From: DDH964 sp963763205
Lineage (GTDB): Bacteria; Desulfobacterota; Desulfuromonadia; Desulfuromonadales; DDH964
DNA length: 64,000 nt
Assembly: GCA_963763205.1 (NCBI GenBank)
Contig: CAVXNQ010000013.1
Coordinates: 72,936 to 136,935 of the forward strand
Reading direction: 5' to 3'
Shown piece by piece: positions 10,666 through 19,441 of this stretch; within the stretch, counting starts at the first letter, position 1; each line of letters opens with the position of its first letter. The notes beneath the pieces are model-generated. The model was not told the origin of the DNA. It ran no database searches and saw only the letters and a list, made by a program, of their open reading frames with translations. Made by a program: the position numbers and the translations under genes.

Positions 10666-11739
10666 TCAGTAAACCGACAATGCTTCTTTGCCGTCGAGGA
10701 AGCGCAGGGCCCCTTCCGCCAGGGCGACCATTTCATTCTCCCCGGGATCCAGGTAGACCCTGGCCAAAAAGGCGATCCTTTTCCTTAAATTGTCGACCAG
10801 GGTTTTCGAATGGGCCAGGCTTCCGGTTAAGGCGATGGCATCCACCGCTCCTTCCAGGACCGCGGCACAGGCGCCGATCTCCTTGGCCACCTGATAGGCC
10901 ATGGCTTCGAAGACCTCCTCGGCCTCCCGATCTCCGGCGGCGATCCGTCTTTCGATTTCACGCCCATCGGTGGTGCCGAGATAGGCCACCAGCCCGCCCC
11001 CACCCTGCAGCAGCCTCAAGACCTCCTCTTTGCTATGCGTTCCGCTGAAACACAAGCGCACCAGATCGCCCGTCGGCAGGGACCCGGCGCGCTCCGGCGA
11101 AAAGGGCCCGTCGCCATCCAGGGCGTTGTTGACGTCGACGACTTTGCCGCGGCGATGCGCTCCCACCGAGATCCCCCCGCCCAGGTGGGCGACGATCAGA
11201 TTCACCTCGTCGTAGTCCTTGCCCAGTCGCGCGGCGATTTTCCGGGCGGTGGCCTTCTGGTTCAGGGCATGGAAACTGCTCTGCCGCTTGATCTGGGGGA
11301 TTCCGGAGTAGCGGGCCAGGGGCCAGAATTCGTCCGTCGTCGGCGGGTCCATGGTCAATACGGGGATTTTGTGCTGCTGGCCCAGATCGTAGGTTACGAT
11401 GCCGCCGACGATATTCGGGTGCTGCCCGAATTTTCCACTCTTCATGTCGTCGATCATTTTCGGACAGATGGGGTAGATCCCTCCGGGGATCGGCTTGGTA
11501 TTGCCGCCCCGGCAGGCAATCGCCGAAAACCTGCCCAGGTGTGCTCCATACTCGTCCAGCGTCGAGAGGATGGCCGCTTTGCGGAGCTCGTATTGATCGA
11601 ATATGCTCTTGAACTGCAGCAATTGTTCCGCAGGGTGAGCGACCGATTCGTTGCACAGCGCGCTGCCGCCGGCAAAGATCCCGACCTTGGTCGAGGTCGA
11701 ACCGAGATTGACGATCAGAACTTTTCTTAAATCATGCAT
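10666..11739 (-). CDS. buk: Butyrate kinase (acetokinase family)
   Basis: Predicted to interconvert butyrate (or a branched/short-chain acid) plus ATP and the acyl phosphate. 357 aa, the usual length for butyrate kinase. The ASKHA phosphate-1 loop is seen in LIVNLGSTSTKVGIF, the central motif in VNLIVAHLGGGISVGAH, and the adenosine-binding region in LTGSLAHSK. No phosphotransbutyrylase is present in the window. It lies within the minus-strand ubiD operon, 106 bp after ubiX and 78 bp before idi. It may serve acyl activation for the nearby short-chain oxidation operon; a role with another small acid or alcohol is possible but unsupported. Confidence 0.88.
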   Translation of the reverse strand: MHDLRKVLIVNLGSTSTKVGIFAGGSALCNESVAHPAEQLLQFKSIFDQYELRKAAILSTLDEYGAHLGRFSAIACRGGNTKPIPGGIYPICPKMIDDMKSGKFGQHPNIVGGIVTYDLGQQHKIPVLTMDPPTTDEFWPLARYSGIPQIKRQSSFHALNQKATARKIAARLGKDYDEVNLIVAHLGGGISVGAHRRGKVVDVNNALDGDGPFSPERAGSLPTGDLVRLCFSGTHSKEEVLRLLQGGGGLVAYLGTTDGREIERRIAAGDREAEEVFEAMAYQVAKEIGACAAVLEGAVDAIALTGSLAHSKTLVDNLRKRIAFLARVYLDPGENEMVALAEGALRFLDGKEALSVY

Positions 11740-11845
11740 ATCGGCTTTCTTTCCTATCGCTTGGATAATTCAGACTTGACGGTGCCGTGCCGAAATCCAG
11801 CTGTTGGAACCGGCGAAGATCGGGATAAGAGGGCGGCAGCCCGGT

Positions 11846-12451
11846 TCAGGTGGCGGCGTGCAATCGTTCCCGGCGTCGCTCCTTCGCCTCGCTGCCGCTC
11901 CAGCGCCGGAACAGGTCGTGCTCGATGCCGACATGATCCAGGGCTTTGCCGATGCTCTGGTGGATGACATCCTGCAGCGATTTCGGCTGGTGATAGAAAG
12001 CCGGCACCGGGGGGAGGATGGTCGCGCCGTAATCGGCGGCGCGCGACATGAGGTCGAGGTGTCCCTTGTGCAACGGGGTTTCCCGCACCATCAGGACCAG
12101 CTTGCGTTTTTCCTTCAGGGTCACGTCGGCGGCGCGGACGATCAGGTTGTAGGTAAAGGAATTGGCAATGGCCGAGAGGGACTTGATGGTGCAGGGGGCG
12201 ACGATCATGCCGCGGGTCCGGAAGGACCCGCTCGCAACGGCGGCACCGATGTCCTTGTTGCTGTACACGACGCTGGCCAGAGCCTCGACCTCGGCGAGGG
12301 AGTATTCCGTCTCGATCTGGAGATTCATGCTGGCGGCCTCACTCACGATGAGGTGCGTCTCCTGCCCCAGATCCTTCAGCACTCGCAGCATCTCCACCCC
12401 GTAGATCACCCCAGTCGCGCCGGTAATCGCCACCACTAATGGTAGACTCAT
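11846..12451 (-). CDS. ubiX: UbiX-type flavin prenyltransferase
   Basis: Attaches a dimethylallyl group to reduced FMN to make prenylated FMN, the cofactor of UbiD decarboxylases. 201 aa. The N-terminal FMN-binding loop VVAITGATGVIYGVEMLRVL is typical, as are IVAPCTIKSLSAIANSF and LVLMVRETPLHKGHLDLM, with the conserved arginine-glutamate pair. A C-terminal basic tail follows. The start ATG 12451 has a strong AAGGAAAGGTGAGAG upstream. It lies between Tm-1-like and buk, in the same operon as ubiD, idi and ribBA. Confidence 0.93.
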   Translation of the reverse strand: MSLPLVVAITGATGVIYGVEMLRVLKDLGQETHLIVSEAASMNLQIETEYSLAEVEALASVVYSNKDIGAAVASGSFRTRGMIVAPCTIKSLSAIANSFTYNLIVRAADVTLKEKRKLVLMVRETPLHKGHLDLMSRAADYGATILPPVPAFYHQPKSLQDVIHQSIGKALDHVGIEHDLFRRWSGSEAKERRRERLHAAT

Positions 12452-12522
12452 GAGCTCTCACCTTTCCTTTCGGTCGAAGTTGGTTTGCCTCCGGTGCCGC
12501 CGCCCCCGCCCGGAGTTGCCGT

Positions 12523-13755
12523 TCAGAGCCCCGAGATGCGTACGAATTCGTCGACGGCGGCCCGGGCGAACTCCGGCGTATAGAGCTGCAGATCGAGTTC
12601 CTTGACCCGGGAGGGGTCATCCAGTCTCTCCTTGAGGCGGGTGACGAATGCGGCATCGGCGGCCGGGTCGTAGAGAGTCCTCCCTTCCATGTCCTGGGAA
12701 GACCACCCCTTGAGCGGCACCAGGAAGCTCCACGGCCCCTTGGCCTGATTGAGCCGCTCCGCCACCACGTCGGCGGCCTGGAACAGTTCCTCTGAAGTGG
12801 TGCGGACCTGGATGCGCAGGGAGTCCTGCACGTATTGGGGACGGTCTTTGGTCTTCTCGAGCATGTCGGTACGTCCGCCGTAGGAGAGCATGTCGAGGCC
12901 GCAGGTGGACAGCACCATGGGGATACCGGTTGCCGCGGCCGCCTTCAGCCGGTGCGGACCGGGGTCGCGGTTGCCGTTGAAGAGGTTTTCGACGATGCCG
13001 CCGGTACAGATATCGAGCACGCCCTGAAAGGCCCCGGAGTGGATCATCTCCTCCATGGCCTTGTCCCCCTTGCCCTGAGCGTGGCAAACCACGGGAATGA
13101 CGCCCGCCTCTTCGAGCATGCCCAGCGCCGCCTGGACCGCCATCTCGCCGAAGCCGAAGGCGGTTATGGCGACGACCGGTTTCTCGAAGGTGAAATCGGT
13201 CCCCTGGGTCATCTCGACCATGCCGCAGATCGCCCCCACCGCATTGGTGATCTGCGCTTTCAGCAGGGGATTCATCTTGACGATATCGAGCACCGTATGA
13301 TGCATGGTGATGTCGTGGGTGCCGACGTATTGATCGATATAGCGGGGATGGGCCGCCATCGGGGAGGCCACGAGCTTGGGCATGCCGAAGGGCAAACCCT
13401 TCATGACGCTGGTGGCGACCAGGGTGGAGGTTCCGCCGCCGACGCCGAAGACGCCGTGAACCTTCCCTGCTTTGAGCATGTCGGCGACGATGGCGCTGGC
13501 CCCCTTGATCTGGTTCTTCATCGCCCGGTCGCGGTCGGAACGATAGTATTCCCGTACCTCTTCGATGCTCAGGCCGCCGCGCAGCGCCACCTGCTGACAG
13601 GTGATGTCGCCGGGGAACGGGGGGGGCTCCTCCATGCTGAAGTCGAGGAAATAGGCCTTGTGGCCACGCTGCTCGACCAGTTCCTTGACGAAGAGGATAT
13701 CCTCGGCCCGCGTGTCCAGATTGCAGATGATCACGATTCCCTTTTTCTGCGCCAT
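12523..13755 (-). CDS. Tm-1-like ATP-binding protein (UPF0261 family)
   Basis: 410 aa, matching the UPF0261/Tm-1-like family, whose plant member binds ATP and blocks tobamovirus replication; the bacterial function is unknown. The N-terminal CNLDTRAEDILFVKELVE and the glycine-rich VHGVFGVGGGTSTLVATSVM are characteristic, as are the GHKAYFLDFSM and MHHTVLDIVKMN segments. The start ATG follows GGGAGAAG. Being placed between ubiD and ubiX suggests it works on the same substrate or activates it with ATP (inference only). Confidence 0.82.
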   Translation of the reverse strand: MAQKKGIVIICNLDTRAEDILFVKELVEQRGHKAYFLDFSMEEPPPFPGDITCQQVALRGGLSIEEVREYYRSDRDRAMKNQIKGASAIVADMLKAGKVHGVFGVGGGTSTLVATSVMKGLPFGMPKLVASPMAAHPRYIDQYVGTHDITMHHTVLDIVKMNPLLKAQITNAVGAICGMVEMTQGTDFTFEKPVVAITAFGFGEMAVQAALGMLEEAGVIPVVCHAQGKGDKAMEEMIHSGAFQGVLDICTGGIVENLFNGNRDPGPHRLKAAAATGIPMVLSTCGLDMLSYGGRTDMLEKTKDRPQYVQDSLRIQVRTTSEELFQAADVVAERLNQAKGPWSFLVPLKGWSSQDMEGRTLYDPAADAAFVTRLKERLDDPSRVKELDLQLYTPEFARAAVDEFVRISGL

Positions 13756-13830
13756 AATGTGCTTCTCCCTCTCGGATTATGGAGGCGGCAGGCGGCCCAC
13801 TCCTTGCCGGGGCCGCCTGCCGTATCGGCC

Positions 13831-15369
13831 TTACTTCTTCTTCACCACCGTGGCAGGTCGCGTCAGGCGCGGTATCATCTCCGCCACCGGGCTGGTGCCT
13901 TCGAAACCGTACTCGTTCCAGCGGCGGGAGACCTTCTCCAGGACCTCCCGGTCCATGAAGATCTCGTTCGGTTTGTCTTTCCACTCGAAGGGGGTGCAGG
14001 CGTCGAGAATGACGCGGCTGACCACCTCGCGCGCCTCGATCGGCAGCCCCGGATCAAGCGGCGTGGAGCGGCCGCGGGTGATCACCTGGACCGAGCGCTT
14101 GGGATCGAAACGGGTGGCGAGCGCCCACCAGACCCGGTCCATGTCGTCAGGGGCGATATCGTGGTCCACCACGATGATCCCCTTGACCCCGTAGTGTCCG
14201 GTGGTGCTGCCGTTGATCGCGTCGGCGACCTGGTTCGAGTGTCCCGGATACATCTGCTTGACCGAGGCGACGACCCAGAAGCGACCGGTCGCTGCGGCCG
14301 GGAAGTAGACGCCCTGGAGCCCAGGCAACTTCATGGTTTCCAGGTCGTGCCACAGCTGCGCGGTACGGTTGAGGGACTGGATCATGTGGATGTCGTTGAT
14401 CGGCTTGCCGACCGTGGTTGCCCAGAAGATCGGGTTGTTGCGATGAATGATGCGGCTCACGCGCAGCACCGGCTTGGGATAGTCTTTCCCCTTGTTGCCC
14501 GAATAGTAACCGGTGTATTCGCCGAACGGCCCCTCCTCCATCAGCTCGTTCGGGTCCATCCACCCCTCGACGATGATTTCGGCGTTGGCCGGCAGGGTGA
14601 GACCGGTAAGGTCGGACTTGAACACCTCGATCGGACGGCCGCGCAGCGCACCGGCTAAATCGTACTCGTCCGTCTGCGCGCTGACCAGGGTGGAGCTGGC
14701 CAGGAACAGCACCGGATCGCCGCCGACCACGTAGGCGCAGGGCATCTTCTCGCCCCGCTCCTGGTACTTCTTCATGTGAAACTCGCCGTGCTTGCCGCGG
14801 ATGATCTGCGAACCGAGGATGTCCTTGCCCAGGATCTGGGAGCGATAGGTGCCGAGGTTGGTCCAGCCGGTATCCGGGTCCTGCGTCAGCAGATAACCGG
14901 AGGTACCGAAGAAGCGGCCGCCGTCGTCGGGATAAAACCAGGGGGCGGGAAAAGCCTCCAGATCGATGGCATCGCCTTCGATCGTGTTCTCCAGCACCGG
15001 CGGGTTGTCGACGAAGGTCGGTTTGATCAACCCCTTAGTGGTCAGCTCCATCCATTTCCTGGAAAGCTGGCACATCGACAGCGAAGGGTCCTGCTCCAGG
15101 CAGATGGCAATCCGCTCCGGGGTGGTGAAGGCACTGGTGAACACGGGGATGTCGTAGCCCTTCACGTTTTCGTAGAGCAGGCCGGGGCCCTTGGCCTCCT
15201 CGTTGACCTTGGAGATGTGGCACAGCTCAAACTTCCAGTCCACCTCGGCTTTCACGCGTTTCAGAAGACCGTTCTCTTCCAGGGCCGCAATGTAGGTCCG
15301 GATGTCGTTGATGGGCTGACTTGCCTGTTCGACATCGCTGACGGGCTGACATGCTTGTTTCGTACTCAT
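13831..15369 (-). CDS. ubiD: UbiD-family prenylated-FMN-dependent (de)carboxylase
   Basis: Non-oxidative (de)carboxylase of aromatic or alpha,beta-unsaturated acids using prenylated FMN. 512 aa. Family regions visible are EGDAIDLEAFP, GTYRSQILGKD, the E-x-x-x-E region in EGPFGEYTGYYSGNKG, and VVDHDIAPDDMDRVWWALAT. Substrate specificity cannot be read. The N-terminus has a small internal repeat (ACQPVSDVEQ / ASQPINDI). ATG 15369 sits behind AGGGAGGT. It is the first gene of the minus-strand operon, and a sigma-54-type promoter lies about 290 bp upstream. A LysR gene is divergent. Confidence 0.92.
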   Translation of the reverse strand: MSTKQACQPVSDVEQASQPINDIRTYIAALEENGLLKRVKAEVDWKFELCHISKVNEEAKGPGLLYENVKGYDIPVFTSAFTTPERIAICLEQDPSLSMCQLSRKWMELTTKGLIKPTFVDNPPVLENTIEGDAIDLEAFPAPWFYPDDGGRFFGTSGYLLTQDPDTGWTNLGTYRSQILGKDILGSQIIRGKHGEFHMKKYQERGEKMPCAYVVGGDPVLFLASSTLVSAQTDEYDLAGALRGRPIEVFKSDLTGLTLPANAEIIVEGWMDPNELMEEGPFGEYTGYYSGNKGKDYPKPVLRVSRIIHRNNPIFWATTVGKPINDIHMIQSLNRTAQLWHDLETMKLPGLQGVYFPAAATGRFWVVASVKQMYPGHSNQVADAINGSTTGHYGVKGIIVVDHDIAPDDMDRVWWALATRFDPKRSVQVITRGRSTPLDPGLPIEAREVVSRVILDACTPFEWKDKPNEIFMDREVLEKVSRRWNEYGFEGTSPVAEMIPRLTRPATVVKKK

Positions 15370-15657
15370 CTGTTTACCTCCCTATCGGTTTGGTATAGTG
15401 GGTTTCCCTCACGGAAACCGCCTGGTCCAGCGGACTGTGAATCGCCCTCCCTTTCAACCTGCTCTTTCCCAACACCTTCCAACTCCTGCTGCTACGCCAT
15501 TCCACTCTCCTTTCCGCATCAGCGATGTTATGAGGTTATGGTCTTGGGGCTTTATGCCGCTCGTAACCGTTCCGGCCGTTCGGCGGCCCCACAACTGCGG
15601 ATACAGGCTCTTGCGCCCCCCCCTGGTTTTGCCAGCAATGCTTTGTCACTGGGAAAT

Positions 15658-15673
15658 AGCAGAGGATGTGCCA
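15658..15673 (-). promoter_or_regulatory. Sigma-54 (-24/-12) promoter of the ubiD operon
   Basis: Read on the minus strand, TGGCACATCCTCTGCT has GG and GC separated by exactly 10 nt and matches the RpoN consensus TGGCACG-N4-TTGCW except for two positions. Transcription would start near 15647, giving a leader of about 280 nt before ubiD. Confidence 0.7.
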
Positions 15674-15806
15674 AACAGTGTTTCTTTTTTTATGGATAAA
15701 ACTTAATCCTGCTATTCAGCATTGAAATATCAAATAAAACGGTTTGTTGCAGAGAGTTTTAGGTCGTTTGTGGTCAGTGGAGGAGTGCGGATGGCGGGTT
15801 TTTCCC

Positions 15807-15822
15807 TTGATCATTTGGTGAA
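15807..15822. promoter_or_regulatory. Candidate DmpR/XylR-type upstream activating site
   Basis: TTGATCATTTGGTGAA agrees at 12 of 15 defined positions with the remembered DmpR/XylR site TTGANCAATTGATCAA. It is about 140 bp upstream of the ubiD sigma-54 promoter, a normal enhancer distance. A XylR-type activator is encoded at 341-2044. Confidence 0.4.
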
Positions 15823-16079
15823 ATGTCATTTTTGGAATACACCGTTTTAACTATTTGATGAAGGGTCGCCTCTTCGGGGACCGAAGGCGCTCCCGCAAAC
15901 CCTGGCAAGGGAGGGGAGAGGCGTTTTCTGCGGGGAAATGAGGGGGGGGCGGCAGAGGTTGTCCGAAGGATGGTCCGGTCCTGCCGGAGGTGGGGGCGCC
16001 GATGTGGCTTGTGTCCCAGGGGTCAAGTGCGATAAGGTAAAACGATATTTGGCAATTGCGGCTGGGCCCGAAAGGCAAG

Positions 16080-17021
16080 GTGATTCCGGTGGTTTGTTTC
16101 TCCTCCCTGGTCAATAATCTGCGGCTGAAGGATCTGCAGACGCTTTACATCCTGCTCGAACTGCGCAGCGTGGGGGCGGCGGCGATCGAGCTGAACACCG
16201 CCCAGCCCAGCGTCAGCCGCTGCCTGGCCAAGCTGCGCGACTATTTTCAAGATCCGCTGCTGGTCCGTTCCGGCAAGGACATGATTCTGACGCCGGTCGC
16301 CGAAAAACTGCTGGTCGAACTCGCGTCCCTGTCCAAGCTCCTCGACCAGATGTCCCCGGTGGAGTTCGACCCGGTAAAGCATGCCCGGGAATTCGTCATC
16401 GCCGCCCCGGGGTACGTCAGCATGCATATCCTCGGCGAGGCGATGGCCCCCCTCTATGCGGCGGAAAACAAGGTCACCTTCAAGGTGCTGCATTGGAACC
16501 AGTACACCAAAAACGCCCTGCTCCAAGGGGAGATCGATCTCGCCATCAGCCTCGACAACACCTTTCCCCCCAACATCTTCCGCCGCGTGGTCGACGAAGA
16601 CGTCCTGGTGGCCGTCACCTCGCCGTCCCATCCGGTGGCGGTCTCCGGCCGCTTCACGGTCGATGACCTGTTCGAGAGTCAGCACGTCGTGGTGCGCACT
16701 GGCGGCGGCTGGTTCGAGAACATTCAGCAGGGCCCCGAGGAGTCCTTTCGGCCCTTCAAGGTCAAGTTGACGGTGGAGACCTACAATGCGGCCTTTGCCG
16801 CGGTGCGCAATGCCGAGCTGATGGTGATCGTGCCGAACCATGTGGCCAGAAATTCCCTGGCCGCCGGTCCCCTGTGCATCCATACCCTGCCGATCAAGAC
16901 CCAGAAACTCGAGTACGGGCTCTGCTGGCATGAACGCTTCCAGAACGACCCGGCGCACAAGTGGCTGCGCAAGGTCCTCTTCCCCTCCCTGTTGACCCAT
17001 CCCAAGCACCTGGCTTCCTGA
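16080..17021 (+). CDS. LysR-family transcriptional regulator
   Basis: About 313 aa. The N-terminal winged helix-turn-helix is typical (LKDLQTLYILLELRSVGAAA, then LNTAQPSVSRCLAKLRDYF and LLVRSGKDMILTPVAEKL). A periplasmic-binding-like effector domain follows from about residue 95. GTG 16080 is chosen because AAAGG lies just upstream; a TTG at 16056 is in frame. It is transcribed divergently from the ubiD operon and upstream of the FhlA-like activator, so control of the ubiD operon is the obvious guess. The effector is unknown. Confidence 0.88.
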   Translation: MIPVVCFSSLVNNLRLKDLQTLYILLELRSVGAAAIELNTAQPSVSRCLAKLRDYFQDPLLVRSGKDMILTPVAEKLLVELASLSKLLDQMSPVEFDPVKHAREFVIAAPGYVSMHILGEAMAPLYAAENKVTFKVLHWNQYTKNALLQGEIDLAISLDNTFPPNIFRRVVDEDVLVAVTSPSHPVAVSGRFTVDDLFESQHVVVRTGGGWFENIQQGPEESFRPFKVKLTVETYNAAFAAVRNAELMVIVPNHVARNSLAAGPLCIHTLPIKTQKLEYGLCWHERFQNDPAHKWLRKVLFPSLLTHPKHLAS

Positions 17022-17035
17022 TTTTAGGCGGGTCG

Positions 17036-17051
17036 GGTCCGGCGCCGGACC
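17036..17051. terminator. Perfect palindrome, possible terminator of the LysR gene
   Basis: GGTCCGGCGCCGGACC begins 15 bp after the LysR stop codon and is followed, after an A/G-rich spacer, by TTTTT (17060-17064). The stem has no loop and the T-run is displaced, so a protein-binding palindrome is an alternative. Confidence 0.35.
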
Positions 17052-17169
17052 GGGAGAACTTTTTGGGACTATTGCATTTGATTTTGCATGGAAATTCGAC
17101 GAGCATAGGCGTACCGGGGCGCAACCCTATCCCCGGCCCGAGACACCAGGACGGAAGCGAGGCCGAACC

Positions 17170-19119
17170 GTGAGCGAAAGCCCAACGCCACCTGCATTTT
17201 TCAGCGAATTTTCCCACGCCCTGGACCAGCTCTTTCCCGATGTCCCCTTCGGTCTGGCCCTCTTCGACCGGTCGGCGTGCTACCTCCAGGTCAATGAGGG
17301 GATGGCGGCAATCAACGGCCGGCCGGTGACGGACCATCCGGGCCGGGCCATGGCGGAGGTCAACCCCGGGGTGGCGGCGGTTTTGGAGCCGATCGTGCGC
17401 AGCGCCCTGTCCACGGGAGCGGCCTTGGTCGACATGGAAGTGCCCGCCCCGGTCGATGGGCAGGCGGAGCCGCGCTTCTGGCGGATCAGCTGCTTTCTGC
17501 TGCGCGCGCTGGCGGGGACGGTGCGGGGGGCGGGGGTCGTCGTGCGCGACACCACCGAGCAGAAGCTCCGGGACGCGACCCAGGAGGAGCGCCTCAAATT
17601 CGAATCTCTTCTCTCCAACCTCTCTACGGCATTCATCAATGTCCCCATTGCCGAGGTGGGCCGGAAAATCGAGCTCGGGTTGAAGAGCGTGGTCGATTTT
17701 CTGGGCTTCGATCGGGCCAGCATCTGGCAGTTCCTGCCCGAGGACGGCCGTCTGCACTTGGTCTATTCCTATGCCCTTCCCGGCATCAAGATGCCGCCGC
17801 CGATGGTGGACCGGGAGGTGCCGGTCTGGACCGCCCTCTGCCGCCGGGGGGAGATGTTCAAGGTTTCCGATGTCGAGGAGCTGTCCGACGAACTCTGGCG
17901 GGAAAAACGCTATTGCCGGGAGTTGGGGGGGATCAAGTCGTTTCTGTTCATCCCCATGAGCGTGGGCGGGACGGTGGTCGGTCTGGCCTCCTTCGCCTCC
18001 TACCGGGTCAAGCTCTCCTGGCCCGAACTGCTGGTGCAGCGGTTGCGCATCCTGGGGGACGTGTTCGGCAACGCCCTGGAGCGAAAGCGCGCCGACCAGA
18101 AGATCCAGAAGGCCCTGGCCGAGATCCGGGCTTTGACGGACCGGCTCGAAGCCGAGAACCACTACCTGCGCGACCAGGTGCGCATCGAACAGAAGTTCGA
18201 GGAGATCATCGGCCAGTCCCCCGCCATCCGGAAGGTTCTGCAGCAGGTGGAGCAGGTCGCCCAGACCGACTCGACGGTCCTGCTCCAGGGGGAGACGGGA
18301 ACCGGCAAGGAGTTGATCGCCCGGGCCATTCACCGGTCGAGCGGCCGGAAGGACCGGCCGATGATCAAGCTGAACTGCGCCGCCTTGCCGGCGACCCTGA
18401 TCGAAGCCGAGCTGTTCGGTCATGAAAAAGGGGCCTACACCGGCGCCACGGCCATGCAGATCGGTCGTTTCGAGGCGGCCAGTGGTGCGACGATCTTTCT
18501 CGATGAGATCGGCGAGTTGCCCCTCGATCTGCAGGCCAAGCTGTTGCGGGTGTTGCAGGAAGGGCAGTTCGAGCGGCTCGGAAGCACCAAACCCATCGAC
18601 GTGGACGTCCGGGTGATCGCCGCCACCAACCGCAATCTCGCCCAGGAGGTCAAGGCCGGGCGTTTTCGCGAAGACCTCTTTTATCGCCTCAATGTCTTCC
18701 CCATTTCGATCCCGCCGCTGCGCGAGCGCAGCGAGGACATTCCGATGCTGGTACGGAGCATGGTGCAGGAGTTCGGGGTGGCTTTCGGCAAGACGATCGA
18801 GAGTATCCCGCGGAAAAACATGGATGCGCTCCGGCATTATCCCTGGCCGGGAAATATTCGCGAACTGCGCAACGCCGTGGAAAGGGGGATGATCCTGAGC
18901 AACGGCTCGACCCTGGTCGTCGATTTGCCCGACCAGGTGGCCGCGTTGCCGCCGACCTCGATGTCCCATGAAGATATGGAACGCACCCATATCCGCGCGG
19001 TTCTGGAGAGCACCGGCTGGCGCGTCCGCGGCCGGCAGGGGGCCGCCGAACTATTGCACCTCAAGCCTTCCACCCTCGAATCCAAGATGAAAAAGCTCGG
19101 CATCCGACGTCCCGCCTGA
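17170..19119 (+). CDS. FhlA-like sigma-54-dependent activator (PAS-GAF-AAA+-HTH)
   Basis: 649 aa. A PAS-like segment (residues ~10-125: FDRSACYLQVNEGMAAING) is followed by a GAF domain (~140-300). The AAA+ domain starts near 340, with Walker A GETGTGKE near 372, the sigma-54 contact motif GAYTGA near 420 and FLDEIGELP as Walker B region. A C-terminal HTH ends in LKPSTLESKMKKLGI. There is no receiver domain, so control is by ligand in PAS/GAF. GTG 17170 follows GGAAGCGAGG. Directly downstream lie three palindromes and a sigma-54 promoter before the acyl-CoA operon, which it most likely activates (inference). Confidence 0.92.
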   Translation: MSESPTPPAFFSEFSHALDQLFPDVPFGLALFDRSACYLQVNEGMAAINGRPVTDHPGRAMAEVNPGVAAVLEPIVRSALSTGAALVDMEVPAPVDGQAEPRFWRISCFLLRALAGTVRGAGVVVRDTTEQKLRDATQEERLKFESLLSNLSTAFINVPIAEVGRKIELGLKSVVDFLGFDRASIWQFLPEDGRLHLVYSYALPGIKMPPPMVDREVPVWTALCRRGEMFKVSDVEELSDELWREKRYCRELGGIKSFLFIPMSVGGTVVGLASFASYRVKLSWPELLVQRLRILGDVFGNALERKRADQKIQKALAEIRALTDRLEAENHYLRDQVRIEQKFEEIIGQSPAIRKVLQQVEQVAQTDSTVLLQGETGTGKELIARAIHRSSGRKDRPMIKLNCAALPATLIEAELFGHEKGAYTGATAMQIGRFEAASGATIFLDEIGELPLDLQAKLLRVLQEGQFERLGSTKPIDVDVRVIAATNRNLAQEVKAGRFREDLFYRLNVFPISIPPLRERSEDIPMLVRSMVQEFGVAFGKTIESIPRKNMDALRHYPWPGNIRELRNAVERGMILSNGSTLVVDLPDQVAALPPTSMSHEDMERTHIRAVLESTGWRVRGRQGAAELLHLKPSTLESKMKKLGIRRPA

Positions 19120-19123
19120 ACCT

Positions 19124-19135
19124 ACGAAATTTCGT
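19124..19135. promoter_or_regulatory. Palindromic activator site 1
   Basis: ACGAAATTTCGT is a perfect 12-bp palindrome just after the FhlA-like gene, centred 20 bp from site 2. It is probably an enhancer site for that activator. Confidence 0.6.
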
Positions 19136-19142
19136 GGCTGAC

Positions 19143-19156
19143 CACGAGATTTCGTG
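19143..19156. promoter_or_regulatory. Palindromic activator site 2
   Basis: CACGAGATTTCGTG shares the CACGA/TCGTG arms with sites 1 and 3. It is centred 20 bp (two helical turns) from site 1 and 100 bp from site 3. Confidence 0.6.
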
Positions 19157-19242
19157 CCATCCGTCACCGCCGCCTTCCTCGAAGTAAATCGCCTACTTAC
19201 CGCGGCCCGTTCCCCGGGCAGGGATTTTCTGCGCCCTCGGAA

Positions 19243-19256
19243 CACGAAATATCGTG
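19243..19256. promoter_or_regulatory. Palindromic activator site 3
   Basis: CACGAAATATCGTG has the same CACGA-N4-TCGTG form as the two upstream sites. It lies about 105 bp upstream of the sigma-54 promoter at 19355. Confidence 0.6.
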
Positions 19257-19354
19257 CATGACGCCGGCCCGTCCTCGCATTGGTAGAATATTGTCACGAT
19301 AAAAACCGCTTAAATAACAAGCTGTTGAAGATTTATATCGGAGTCTGTCGGCTT

Positions 19355-19371
19355 GCGGCATCCGGATTGCA
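19355..19371 (+). promoter_or_regulatory. Sigma-54 (-24/-12) promoter of the acyl-CoA operon
   Basis: GCGGCATCCGGATTGCA contains GGCA and TTGCA with GG and GC exactly 10 nt apart. Transcription would start near 19382, about 60 nt before the GTG start of the CoA-transferase gene. The three CACGA-N4-TCGTG palindromes upstream are at enhancer distance. Confidence 0.72.
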
Positions 19372-19441
19372 GAACGGGGTTATGTCTATTTTTGACCGCG
19401 TGGTTGCTGCGCCCCGACCCGCTGCAAGGAGGAAAAATCAA

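Larger units (their letters stand above)
15370..16079. other. Divergent control region between ubiD and the LysR gene
   Basis: About 700 bp without a gene. On the minus strand it carries a sigma-54 promoter motif at 15658-15673 and a long ubiD leader. The leader contains a hairpin, GGTTTCC (15401-15407) with GGAAACC (15413-15419). Two inverted copies of a CAAATA..AAACGGT motif lie at 15731-15743 and 15841-15857, with a DmpR-like palindrome between them at 15807-15822. The LysR gene probably has its own promoter here, but I see no clear one. Confidence 0.6.
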
